Positions 1 to 6,810 of a stretch of DNA of 8,377 nt are shown piece by piece (within the stretch, counting starts at the first letter, position 1; every line of letters starts with the position of its first letter). Source of the stretch: Natronohydrobacter sp. (lineage in GTDB: Bacteria; Pseudomonadota; Alphaproteobacteria; Rhodobacterales; Rhodobacteraceae); contig SKGU01000035.1 of the NCBI GenBank assembly GCA_007117255.1, positions 1 to 8,377 on the forward strand. Reading direction: 5' to 3'. Both the position numbers and the translations under genes were made by a program. The notes under the pieces were generated by a model. That model searched no databases, was not told the origin of the DNA, and saw nothing but the letters and a program-made list of their open reading frames with translations.

Positions 1-944
1 AGATCGAGGCAGATGCGCTGGATCTGGAGCATATTCCGTTTGGGTTGGATGCGCTTGTACGTCGTATCGAAGAGGTTCACACGTTTCGTGCCTCTGACAA
101 AGGTCTGTCATTTTCGGTTTACCTTAAAGACCCGCTTGGGCAGGAACGAATGGGCGACCCGCATCGCCTGATGCAGATTATTCATAACTTGGTCAGCAAC
201 GCGGTGAAATTTACTGAGACCGGCTTTGTGCGCGTCAGGATTGATGCGACGGATCCGGGAAGAATTCAGTTATGCGTGGAGGACAGCGGCATCGGGATGA
301 CCGCTGAGCAACAGGCCAAGGTGCTGGAGCCATTTGCGCAAGCGGATACGTCTATATCACGCCGATTCGGCGGCACCGGGCTGGGGATGTCCATTGTGAA
401 GCGCTTGGTCGAGATGATGGGGGGCGAACTTGATATTGAAAGCGTGGAAGCCGTCGGCACGCGGATGCGCATTTCATTGCCGCTTCTTGTTATAGCGAAA
501 TCTGAGGCACCCGAAACGCTCGCTGCGCCTCCGGCTGTGCAGCCTGAACTGCCACCGCTCAAGGTTTTGGCCGCCGATGACAATCGTACCAATCAGATGA
601 TCCTCGGCATGATGCTGAGTCAGTTGGGTGTGAAAGTAACGATGGCGGATGATGGGCTTGCCGCGCTGGACCTGTATCGAACCGATCAATTTGATTTGCT
701 GTTGCTGGATATATCCATGCCCAAGCTCGATGGCGTCGCGCTGCTTAGTACCCTGCGTGCGATCGAGACCTGCGAGGGGCGCAAACGCGTGCCCGCTTTA
801 GCCTTTACGGCCAATGCGATGACACATCAGGTGCAAAGCTATCTTGATGCCGGATTTGATGGTTGCCTGACCAAGCCTTTGCGCTTGGAGCGTTTGCGCG
901 AAGCATTGTTGACAATATCGCGCAAAGATGAAGGGGCATATTGA
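1..944 (+). CDS. Hybrid sensor histidine kinase, C-terminal part (5' end outside window)
   Basis: This is the C-terminal part of a two-component hybrid kinase. The reading frame is open from base 3 to the TGA at 942-944, and residues before the first possible start (TTG at 45) already fit the stretch that follows a kinase dimerisation helix (IEADALDLEHIPF). The gene therefore begins upstream and the TTG is not its start. Counting from the TTG, the HATPase_c domain covers about residues 35-147: N box with N48 and N52, G1 box DSGIGM (80-84), F box LEPFAQAD, and G2 box GGTGLGM (109-115). A proline/alanine-rich linker leads to a receiver domain at about 172-292, with acidic pair D178/D179, phospho-acceptor D222 (LLLDISMP), T255 and K277 (TKP). 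All key receiver residues are present, so phosphorelay is plausible. The phosphorylated histidine and the sensor domain are outside the window, so the signal is unknown. It ends 8 bases before the convergent RNase T2 stop. Confidence 0.93.
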   Translation, partial: IEADALDLEHIPFGLDALVRRIEEVHTFRASDKGLSFSVYLKDPLGQERMGDPHRLMQIIHNLVSNAVKFTETGFVRVRIDATDPGRIQLCVEDSGIGMTAEQQAKVLEPFAQADTSISRRFGGTGLGMSIVKRLVEMMGGELDIESVEAVGTRMRISLPLLVIAKSEAPETLAAPPAVQPELPPLKVLAADDNRTNQMILGMMLSQLGVKVTMADDGLAALDLYRTDQFDLLLLDISMPKLDGVALLSTLRAIETCEGRKRVPALAFTANAMTHQVQSYLDAGFDGCLTKPLRLERLREALLTISRKDEGAY

Positions 945-946
945 AC

Positions 947-959
947 GCCATGTCATGGC
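947..959. repeat. Perfect 13-base palindrome at a convergent gene junction
   Basis: GCCATG-T-CATGGC lies across the junction between the histidine kinase and RNase T2 genes and contains the RNase T2 stop codon. As RNA it could form a 5-bp stem with a 3-base loop on either strand. No run of T follows on either strand, so it is not a standard intrinsic terminator. It could be a weak bidirectional 3'-end structure or chance. Confidence 0.35.
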
Positions 960-1651
960 TGCGCAGGCAACGTCACATTTCGCGCCCGGCATCCACGGGA
1001 CAAAACTTGAAGATCACAGCGCCGCGGTGTGAGGTCATGGTCCAGACATAGTCTGATTTCCTGTGCCATGCCGTCGCGGCAGGTCACTATTGCCATATCA
1101 TCGTCTATAGTTGGGTTGGCCGCCTGAAACATGGCCAGAAGATCCGCGGGAGAAAAACGCATTGGCTTCCCGATAGCACTGATAGCGTCAGGTATTGTCA
1201 CGCTCGCAAAAGCGGCACGCGTCGCATCGAAATAAGCATCCGCACTTAACCCTGTACAACTGCCATGCTTGCGCCACTGATGCAGGGCCAGCCCGTCAGA
1301 CCCCATGATGTCGATCATAGCTGCCGTTTGCGCGCGACTTGGGGCGGATTGATCCGTATCACAGAATTCGGGCCATCCGCCGTTTTCAAACTGAGGCCAA
1401 AGCCCGTGCACCAGCCAGCCGGCGCCAGCGCCTGTACTGCAGCGATCCGCGCCACGCATGGTGCCCTCAAGCGCGCACCAGCTTGGGGTCCAACTGATAG
1501 CGAGCAGCAGATATCCGCCCTGCTCTGTGCCGGTTTGGCGGTGTTCCGTTCCAGCGATGCCCGTCTCTGGCAGATTCTTCGTGCGCTCATTGAGCCAGAG
1601 CGCCCCCGCCAGTATAATGATGACTATCAGCGCTGCTGAAATCCTGCGCAT
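953..1651 (-). CDS. RNase T2 family ribonuclease, exported or membrane-anchored
   Basis: T2 ribonucleases cut single-stranded RNA through 2',3'-cyclic phosphate intermediates and usually act outside the cytoplasm. Both catalytic blocks are visible in the 232-residue product: CAS I LVHGLWP with H82, and CAS II HQWRKHGSC with H124, K128 and H129. The CAS II position normally occupied by Glu is Gln (Q125). Residues about 5-20 form one strongly hydrophobic segment, either a signal peptide or a membrane anchor; I see no clear cleavage site. Eight cysteines (59, 71, 97, 132, 191, 202, 212, 221) could form four disulfides, which fits a periplasmic or extracellular location. I chose the ATG at 1651 because AGGG lies about 9 bases upstream; a GTG at 1657 would add two residues but sits only 3 bases from that AGGG. 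The gene is convergent with the histidine kinase and divergent from trcR. The natural substrate is unknown. Confidence 0.9.
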   Translation of the reverse strand: MRRISAALIVIIILAGALWLNERTKNLPETGIAGTEHRQTGTEQGGYLLLAISWTPSWCALEGTMRGADRCSTGAGAGWLVHGLWPQFENGGWPEFCDTDQSAPSRAQTAAMIDIMGSDGLALHQWRKHGSCTGLSADAYFDATRAAFASVTIPDAISAIGKPMRFSPADLLAMFQAANPTIDDDMAIVTCRDGMAQEIRLCLDHDLTPRRCDLQVLSRGCRARNVTLPAQP

Positions 1652-1711
1652 TTTCACTTTCCCTAAGCCGCAACACCCGCTATAACGCCGCCATCCCCGA
1701 AATCGAGGAAA

Positions 1712-1727
1712 TGCAGGAGCCCCTGCA
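1712..1727. repeat. Inverted repeat in the RNase T2 / trcR divergent spacer
   Basis: TGCAGG-AGCC-CCTGCA is a perfect 6-bp inverted repeat with a 4-base loop, about 70 bases upstream of the trcR start and 60 bases upstream of the RNase T2 start. It could be an operator for either gene or a hairpin in the trcR leader. The same spacer holds one GANTC site (GACTC, 1749-1753), the target of the CcrM methylase in many Alphaproteobacteria. I find no convincing -35/-10 pair on either strand here. Confidence 0.35.
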
Positions 1728-1793
1728 GCCGAATTCCCGGCACCCGATGACTCATGCGCATTCGTTCGCGCTCGTATGACAGGAGGTCATGTC

Positions 1794-2582
1794 ATGTCAA
1801 AACCATTGATGCCCAAGGCTACGGCTGTCTGGCTGGTTGACAATACTACACTCAGCTTCAAGCAAATTGCAGACTTCTGCGGCTTGCACGAACTTGAGGT
1901 TCAGGGCATTGCTGACGGTGATGTCGCGGCGGGAGTCAAAGGGTTTGATCCTGTTGCCAACAACCAGCTTGACACGATCGAGATAGAGCGCGGCGAAAAA
2001 GATCCACGTCACTCGCTGAAGCTGAAATACAACCCTGCCGCCGAGGGTGAGGAAAAGCGCCGTGGTCCGCGTTACACGCCGCTGTCCAAGCGACAGGATC
2101 GTCCGGCCTCGATTCTGTGGTTGGTCAAGTTTCACCCGGAGCTTGCCGATGCGCAGATCCGTCGTCTTGTCGGCACGACCAATTCCACCATCACGGCCAT
2201 CCGCGAGCGCACGCATTGGAATATCGCCAGCCTTCAACCGATTGACCCGGTAGCACTGGGGCTGTGTCGTCAATCTGAACTGGACAAAGAAGTTCAGAAG
2301 GCCGCCGCCAAGCGCGCCGCAGAAGGCGGTGTCATGTCCGACGAAGAACGGCGCAGGTTGGTCTCGACCGAGCAGTCGCTGGAGGGCGAAGATGACGACC
2401 AGAAAATGCCTGCCGGGATCGCGGGTCTGGAGAATTTCAGCTTCAGCGACCTGAACCCGGACGCGGAAACACCGGCTACTGCGGCAGATTATAGCGATGC
2501 TGAGAGCTTCTTTAACCTTCCGGATGACGATGAAGACGACGATGATGACGAAAAAGACACCACAGATCCCCGCAGTCGCTGA
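1794..2582 (+). CDS. trcR: TrcR-type (DUF1013) predicted cell-cycle transcriptional regulator
   Basis: The 262-residue product matches my memory of the alphaproteobacterial DUF1013 family, which is annotated as the cell-cycle transcriptional regulator TrcR. Two helix-turn-helix-like segments are visible: residues about 20-42 (LSFKQIADFCGLHELEVQGI) and 119-143 (DAQIRRLVGTTNSTITAIRE). Between them lies a basic stretch around 88-103 with GPRYTPLSKRQDRP. The C-terminal third is polar, has the motif GLENFSFSDLNPD (211-223), and ends in a very acidic tail at 244-254, mostly Asp. The start at 1794 is preceded by a strong AGGAGG at 1781-1786 with a 7-base gap. An in-frame ATG at 1776 would place that ribosome site inside the gene and is rejected. 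It is tandem with pheT 80 bases downstream. Family identity is fairly secure; DNA binding and target genes are inferred from the family, not shown here. Confidence 0.9.
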   Translation: MSKPLMPKATAVWLVDNTTLSFKQIADFCGLHELEVQGIADGDVAAGVKGFDPVANNQLDTIEIERGEKDPRHSLKLKYNPAAEGEEKRRGPRYTPLSKRQDRPASILWLVKFHPELADAQIRRLVGTTNSTITAIRERTHWNIASLQPIDPVALGLCRQSELDKEVQKAAAKRAAEGGVMSDEERRRLVSTEQSLEGEDDDQKMPAGIAGLENFSFSDLNPDAETPATAADYSDAESFFNLPDDDEDDDDDEKDTTDPRSR

Positions 2583-2598
2583 GGCGATGCGGCTTTTC
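2570..2598 (+). terminator. Possible intrinsic terminator overlapping the trcR stop codon
   Basis: The left arm CCGCA(G)TCGC (2570-2579, one bulged G) pairs with GCGATGCGG (2584-2592) around a TGAG loop; the loop contains the TGA stop of trcR. CTTTTC follows at 2593-2598. The stem is GC-rich and 9 bp long, but the T run is short and interrupted, so termination may be partial. If it works, it would separate trcR from pheT or lower read-through. The arms cover the last codons of trcR, so the match is partly constrained by coding. Confidence 0.4.
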
Positions 2599-2662
2599 AA
2601 GGTGCGGGACTTGCGCTAGGCGGTTTCCCGACGGCACGGATCTGCGAATTTGGGGAAGACAC

Positions 2663-5083
2663 ATGAAGTTCACCTTGTCATGGCTCAAGGATCATCTTGA
2701 AACTGAAGCTAGCCTTGATCAGATTTCCGAAGCCCTGACTGATCTGGGACTGGAAGTCGAAGAGGTGATCGATCCTGCCCAGAGCCTTGGTGCTTTTCGA
2801 ATCGCTCGTGTGATTGAAGCGCTTCCTCATCCTGATGCAGACCGCCTGCGTTTGTGCCGTGTCGAGACATGGCCCAACGGCCCGGATGGCGCGTCTGAGG
2901 AGGTGCAGGTTGTCTGCGGTGCGCCCAATGCCCGCACTGGCATGCGTGGCGTGTTTGCCCCCGTGGGCACGCATGTTCCCGGCACAGGTGTCGACCTTAA
3001 GCCCGGTGTGATCCGCGGGCAGGCCAGCAATGGGATGTTGTGTTCAGAGCGTGAGCTGATGCTCTCGGATGCGCATGACGGCATTATCGATCTGCCCGAA
3101 GATGCCCTGCTGGGCGCAAGGTTCATCGATTATGCGGGGTTGAATGACCCTGTGATCGACATTGCGATCACCCCCAACCGCCCCGATGCGCTGGGTGTTC
3201 GCGGGATTGCCCGCGATTTGGCGGCGCGGGGTCTGGGCCAGTTGAAGCCGTTGGAGATTACCCCGGTTGTCGGCAGTTTCCCCAGTCCGATCGGTGTGAC
3301 AATTGCCCCGGAACTAAAGCAAAGCGGGTGCCCACTTTTCGCTGGTCGCGTCATTCGTGGTGTAAGGAACGGCCCTTCGCCTGACTGGCTGCAAAAGCGT
3401 TTGCGCGCCATCGGCCTGCGGCCTATATCGGCGCTGGTTGATATCACCAATTTCTTCACTTTCGATCTGAACCGCCCCCTGCATGTTTTTGATGCGGACA
3501 AGGTAGAGGGCGATCTGCGCATTCATCAGGCCATTGGTGACGAAGAGCTGTTGGCGCTGGATGAAAAGACCTATCGCCTGCAAGCTGGCCATATGGTGAT
3601 TTCCGACGAACGGGGCCCCGAATCCATTGCCGGGATCATGGGCGGCGAGCATTCGGGATGCACCGAAGACACCGTGAATGTGTTTCTCGAATCGGCCTAC
3701 TGGGATCCGATCACGATTGCTGCCACAGGGCGCAGTCTGAAAATCAATTCCGATGCCCGTTACCGGTTCGAGCGCGGCGTTGACCCGGCCTTCACGCTTG
3801 ATGGTTTGGAATTGGCGACGCGCATGGTCCTCGATCTTTGCGGCGGTGAAGTGTCTGAGATCGTGCAGGATGGTGCGGTGCCTGACACAACCCGGAGCTA
3901 CCGATTTGACCCATTGCGTGTACGCACGCTTGTCGGCATGGACGTGCCGGAGGCGACACAGCGCGCGACCCTGGAAACGCTGGGCTTCACGTTGACCGGT
4001 GATCAGGCGACACCGCCAAGCTGGCGGCCTGACATACTTGGCGAGGCTGATCTGGTCGAGGAAGTTGCCCGCATTGCATCGTTGACGAAGTTGGAGGGTA
4101 AACCCTTGCCGCGGCCACAAGAAGGCGTGGCGCGAGCGATCCTGACGCCATTGCAGGTGCGTGAGCGCGCGGCGCGGCGCACATTGGCTTCGCTGGGCTA
4201 CAATGAATGCGTCACTTACAGCTTTATCGACAGTGCCTCGGCGCAGGCTTTTGGTGGTGGGTCCGATGCGGTGCAGTTGGAAAACCCCATTTCATCTGAA
4301 ATGACGCATATGCGCCCAGATCTTCTGCCGGGGCTGTTGCAGGCGGCAGCGCGCAATCAGGCGCGTGGCACGCTGGATATGGCATTGTTCGAGGTCGGCC
4401 CGGTTTTCGCGGGGGGAGAGCCGGGCGAGCAAAGCCTGCAAGCCGCGGGCATTCTGGTGGGAGTGTCATCGCCGCGCGATACTTTTGCAAGCCGCCGCCT
4501 CGTCGACCTTTATGACGCCAAATCAGATGCAGAAGCCGTGCTTTCGTCAATTGGCGCACCGGCGCGCGCACAGATCCACCGCAACCTGCCAAGCTGGTTC
4601 CATCCGGGCCGTGCGGGCGTCATCAGCCTTGGGCCAAAGCTGCCGCTGGCGGTCTTTGGAGAGCTGCATCCGCGCTTGGTGAAAACCTACGATCTGAAAG
4701 GCCCAGTCATGGCCTTCAGCGTGTTGCTGGAAAACCCGCCGCTGCCCAAATCGCGCAAGACGACGCGCCAGCCTCTGACTATCAGCGCGCTGCAACCTGT
4801 TGACCGTGATTTTGCTTTTGTACTGGACGCCAAGGTCGAGGCGCTGAATGTGGTGAATGCTGCGATGGGCGCAGATAAGGCGTTGATTGCGGGTGTGCAG
4901 GTTTTCGACGAATTCACCGGGCCTAAGGCGGAAGCGCAATTCGGTGAGGCACGCAAGTCTCTGGCGATCAGTGTGCGGTTGCAGCCCGTAGACAAGACCT
5001 TGACCGATGAGGATATCGAGTCGGTCAGCCGCAAGATTGTCGAGAAGGTCACGAAAGCCACTGGAGGCGTGCTGCGGGGCTAG
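2663..5083 (+). CDS. pheT: Phenylalanine--tRNA ligase, beta subunit
   Basis: PheT is the large subunit of the cytoplasmic (alpha-beta)2 enzyme that charges tRNA-Phe, and it also hydrolyses mischarged Tyr-tRNA. At 806 residues it has the usual full length. Domains in order are: an N-terminal segment MKFTLSWLKDHL; an EMAP-like tRNA-binding domain at about 39-150 (NGMLCSERELML, 123-134); the B3/B4 editing domain at about 215-385, with LVDITNFF (258-265), HVFDADK (274-280), GIMGGEHSG (324-332, holding the expected editing Glu) and ARYRFERGVDP (365-375); a B5 domain at about 405-475 with SWRPDI and EADLVEEVARI; a synthetase-like core at about 490-700; and a C-terminal anticodon-binding FDX-ACB domain at about 710-805. 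The ATG at 2663 has GGGGAAG about 5 bases upstream. pheS is not adjacent: the upstream gene is trcR. The stop codon interlocks with that of the convergent methyltransferase gene. Confidence 0.98.
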   Translation: MKFTLSWLKDHLETEASLDQISEALTDLGLEVEEVIDPAQSLGAFRIARVIEALPHPDADRLRLCRVETWPNGPDGASEEVQVVCGAPNARTGMRGVFAPVGTHVPGTGVDLKPGVIRGQASNGMLCSERELMLSDAHDGIIDLPEDALLGARFIDYAGLNDPVIDIAITPNRPDALGVRGIARDLAARGLGQLKPLEITPVVGSFPSPIGVTIAPELKQSGCPLFAGRVIRGVRNGPSPDWLQKRLRAIGLRPISALVDITNFFTFDLNRPLHVFDADKVEGDLRIHQAIGDEELLALDEKTYRLQAGHMVISDERGPESIAGIMGGEHSGCTEDTVNVFLESAYWDPITIAATGRSLKINSDARYRFERGVDPAFTLDGLELATRMVLDLCGGEVSEIVQDGAVPDTTRSYRFDPLRVRTLVGMDVPEATQRATLETLGFTLTGDQATPPSWRPDILGEADLVEEVARIASLTKLEGKPLPRPQEGVARAILTPLQVRERAARRTLASLGYNECVTYSFIDSASAQAFGGGSDAVQLENPISSEMTHMRPDLLPGLLQAAARNQARGTLDMALFEVGPVFAGGEPGEQSLQAAGILVGVSSPRDTFASRRLVDLYDAKSDAEAVLSSIGAPARAQIHRNLPSWFHPGRAGVISLGPKLPLAVFGELHPRLVKTYDLKGPVMAFSVLLENPPLPKSRKTTRQPLTISALQPVDRDFAFVLDAKVEALNVVNAAMGADKALIAGVQVFDEFTGPKAEAQFGEARKSLAISVRLQPVDKTLTDEDIESVSRKIVEKVTKATGGVLRG

Positions 5084-5691
5084 TTTCCCATTTCGCGAGT
5101 GTCGGTGAATATCGCCATTTGGCTGGCGCCGCCCAGAACCGGGTGGCATCCTGCGATATCGCGGTATTGGACAACATAGTCGAAGGCTACTGCAACCCGG
5201 TTGCCCCAATGCCGGAACTTCGCACGCGGCCATTCAAATTGATGGTCGGGGTGGCGAAAACGATGTGTGGGTACGCCCAGAAGTGGGTTGAACTCGGCAT
5301 TCGGGGTGGTGATGATCACGTTGCGAGGGCGCATCTGCTGGAATACCGCGCGCTCTAGTTGAGACAGATCACAAGGGGCGATGTGTTCGATCGTCTCGAG
5401 CAATACTGCACAACCGAAACCTGACAGAGCAGGATCGGCGACTGTCATCGATCCTATCTGCAAGTCAATTTTTTTGGCGGCAGCGTTTATTTGCGCCAAT
5501 CGGGTCTTTAGTCGCGCCAGTGATACGGCGCAGATGTCGATGCCAACAATCTGCGTGATCTCTTGTCGCGCAGCAAGAAGTAGAAACAGATCACCATCCC
5601 CGCAGCCCAGATCCAAGACGGATTGCGCATTTGTCCCGGCAATGGCGTCAAGCACCGCATCAAGACGCTGTTGGTGCATCCATGTTGTCAA
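5080..5691 (-). CDS. Stand-alone Hen1-like RNA 3'-terminal ribose 2'-O-methyltransferase
   Basis: This is a class I SAM-dependent methyltransferase of 203 residues. The SAM-binding loop is VLDLGCGDGDL (25-35), followed by GID (50-52). The rest resembles the Hen1 catalytic domain closely: ETIEH (99-103), whose E99, E102 and H103 match the metal-binding ExxEH of Hen1; ERAVF and TTPNAEFN (128-135); then RHPDHQFEW (146-154), whose H150 (or H147) would supply the last metal ligand. Hen1 proteins methylate the 2'-OH of the 3'-terminal nucleotide of RNA. The bacterial Hen1 that works with Pnkp in RNA repair is more than twice as long and has an N-terminal half that this protein lacks; no Pnkp gene is visible here. 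The TTG at 5691 has AGGGG about 6 bases upstream; an ATG at 5679 (MHQQRL) is the alternative start. Hen1-like identity is well supported by motifs; the substrate is not known. Confidence 0.85.
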   Translation of the reverse strand: MTTWMHQQRLDAVLDAIAGTNAQSVLDLGCGDGDLFLLLAARQEITQIVGIDICAVSLARLKTRLAQINAAAKKIDLQIGSMTVADPALSGFGCAVLLETIEHIAPCDLSQLERAVFQQMRPRNVIITTPNAEFNPLLGVPTHRFRHPDHQFEWPRAKFRHWGNRVAVAFDYVVQYRDIAGCHPVLGGASQMAIFTDTREMGN

Positions 5692-5886
5692 GGTCGGCCC
5701 CTGTTTTGTGGGCTGGTCAGCCGGACAATATGTAACCTTATCATGGGCGGTAGAGCCGCAGCAATCTCAGTCCGCATGGCGACTATCGTGCGCATTGTGC
5801 CGCCTGACTTGCGCTTGACTTTTCGTCAGCCAACCGGGCAACTTCCGATGGCTTGAAGCCATGTTGCAGCGAGGCTCGAACCCGCA
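5692..5886. promoter_or_regulatory. Divergent intergenic region between the Hen1-like gene and the GDPD gene
   Basis: This 195-base spacer should hold promoters for both genes. On the + strand TTGACT (5815-5820) is a good -35 match, but nothing at 16-18 bases resembles a -10 hexamer. Two inverted repeats are visible: GGCTG-GT-CAGCC (5711-5722) and ATGGCT-TGA-AGCCAT (5848-5862). The second lies in the GDPD leader, just before the GAGG ribosome-binding candidate at 5871-5874. Either could be an operator or a leader hairpin. I recognise no coding sequence or RNA gene here. Confidence 0.3.
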
Positions 5887-6810
5887 ATGCTCACGTCTAA
5901 CCCGTTTCGTAGCTCTAACGGCCAACCGTTGATCTATGGTCATCGCGGTGCGCGTGGGGTCTTGCCCGAAAACACCATGGCCGGCTTTGATTATTTGCGC
6001 GACATCGGCCTGCGTGGCGTTGAGATTGATATCCAGCTTACATTCGACAGCGTGCCTGTAGTGATCCATGATCCGCGCGTTCCGATGCAATTGGCGCGTG
6101 ATGCGCAGGGACATTGGCTGCCGGAGCCCGGCCCGAAAATCATTGATCTGACAGCGGAAGAGTTGCTGCGCTATGACGTGGGGCGTCTGCACCCTGATCA
6201 TCCTTATGGCGCGCGCTATCGAGATCAGCGCGCAAAGGACGGCGCGCGTGTGCCGCGCCTCGCGGCATTTCTGGACTGGGCAGAACAGGTCCCCGACATG
6301 ATCCTGAATATCGAGGCCAAGTCCTTTGCCGATAATGAAGGCTTGGGCGCTGCGCCGCATGCGCTTGCCAGCGCTGTGGTGGATGCGTTTGCAGGACGTG
6401 GACTGGCAAAGCGTTGCCTTGTGTCTTCGTTTGACTGGCGGGTCTTGCGCGTTTTGCGGGAAATCGCCCCCGATATCGCGCGCGGCCACCTTACCGAAGA
6501 ACAGCCCGGCCCGGATTGCACGATATTCGACGGCTCTGCATGGATGGATGGTCTGCGTCTGGCTGATCATGGCAATAGTTTGCCACGGCTTATTGCCGAA
6601 CAGGGCGCGCATTGCTGGTGTGCCTATTACCGCGATGTGACCCATGAGCGGATCGAAGAAGCTCATGACCTGGGTCTTGCTGTCAATGTCTGGACAGTCA
6701 ATGATCCTGCCGACATTCAGGCTGCGATCAGAATGGGCGTGGATGGGGTGATTACCGACTATCCCGAACGCGCGCTGACCTGTCTCGCTGCGCAGGATGT
6801 GGTGCGCTGA
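5887..6810 (+). CDS. Glycerophosphodiester phosphodiesterase, cytoplasmic (UgpQ/GDPD type)
   Basis: GDPD enzymes hydrolyse glycerophosphodiesters to sn-glycerol 3-phosphate plus the alcohol, using a divalent metal, and so recycle phospholipid headgroups. The 307-residue protein shows the full catalytic set: HRGARG with H19 and R20; PENT with E28 and N29; VEIDIQ with E46 and D48; IHDP with H61; and the later NIEAK (E143, K145). The C-terminal half has the VNVWTVND segment (266-273) and GVDGVITDYPERA (284-296), both typical of the family. There is no signal peptide or membrane segment, so it probably acts in the cytoplasm, unlike periplasmic GlpQ. The start at 5887 is the only good one ahead of the catalytic HRG; its ribosome site GAGG is rather far, about 12 bases upstream. 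No ugp transport genes are adjacent. The stop is immediately followed by the stop of the convergent GntR gene. Confidence 0.95.
   Translation: MLTSNPFRSSNGQPLIYGHRGARGVLPENTMAGFDYLRDIGLRGVEIDIQLTFDSVPVVIHDPRVPMQLARDAQGHWLPEPGPKIIDLTAEELLRYDVGRLHPDHPYGARYRDQRAKDGARVPRLAAFLDWAEQVPDMILNIEAKSFADNEGLGAAPHALASAVVDAFAGRGLAKRCLVSSFDWRVLRVLREIAPDIARGHLTEEQPGPDCTIFDGSAWMDGLRLADHGNSLPRLIAEQGAHCWCAYYRDVTHERIEEAHDLGLAVNVWTVNDPADIQAAIRMGVDGVITDYPERALTCLAAQDVVR

Noticed and set aside
1711..1779. Small + strand ORF of 22 codons ahead of trcR, ending next to the ATG at 1776.
   Set aside because: The purine-rich stretch lies only about two bases before its ATG, too close for a ribosome site. The product resembles nothing I know, and the strong AGGAGG serves the trcR start at 1794.
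1776..1793. Upstream in-frame ATG for trcR, adding six residues.
   Set aside because: It would place the AGGAGG ribosome site inside the coding sequence, and no ribosome site precedes the 1776 ATG.
1797..2600. Long - strand open frame of 267 codons opposite trcR.
   Set aside because: Antisense to a recognised family. The run of Val and Ile near its start is simply the complement of the acidic repeat.
3314..4120. Long - strand open frame of 268 codons inside pheT.
   Set aside because: pheT is continuous and conserved across this stretch; the antisense translation shows no recognisable motif.
953..5691. Idea that RNase T2 and the Hen1-like methyltransferase form one RNA damage and protection system.
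   Set aside because: They are more than 3 kb apart, separated by trcR and pheT, and the RNase appears to act outside the cytoplasm while the methyltransferase has no export signal. Nothing in the sequence links them.
5869..5885. On the - strand this reads as a tRNA T-arm: 5-bp stem, loop TTCGAGC, 5-bp stem.
   Set aside because: No matching acceptor stem, anticodon arm or D arm is found upstream on that strand, and no CCA follows. The region overlaps the GDPD leader. It is most likely chance, not a tRNA or a tRNA-derived attachment site.
5767..6666. Long - strand open frame of 299 codons opposite the GDPD gene.
   Set aside because: It lies antisense to a clearly conserved GDPD with full catalytic motifs, and its translation shows no domain character. 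It is a GC-rich shadow frame.
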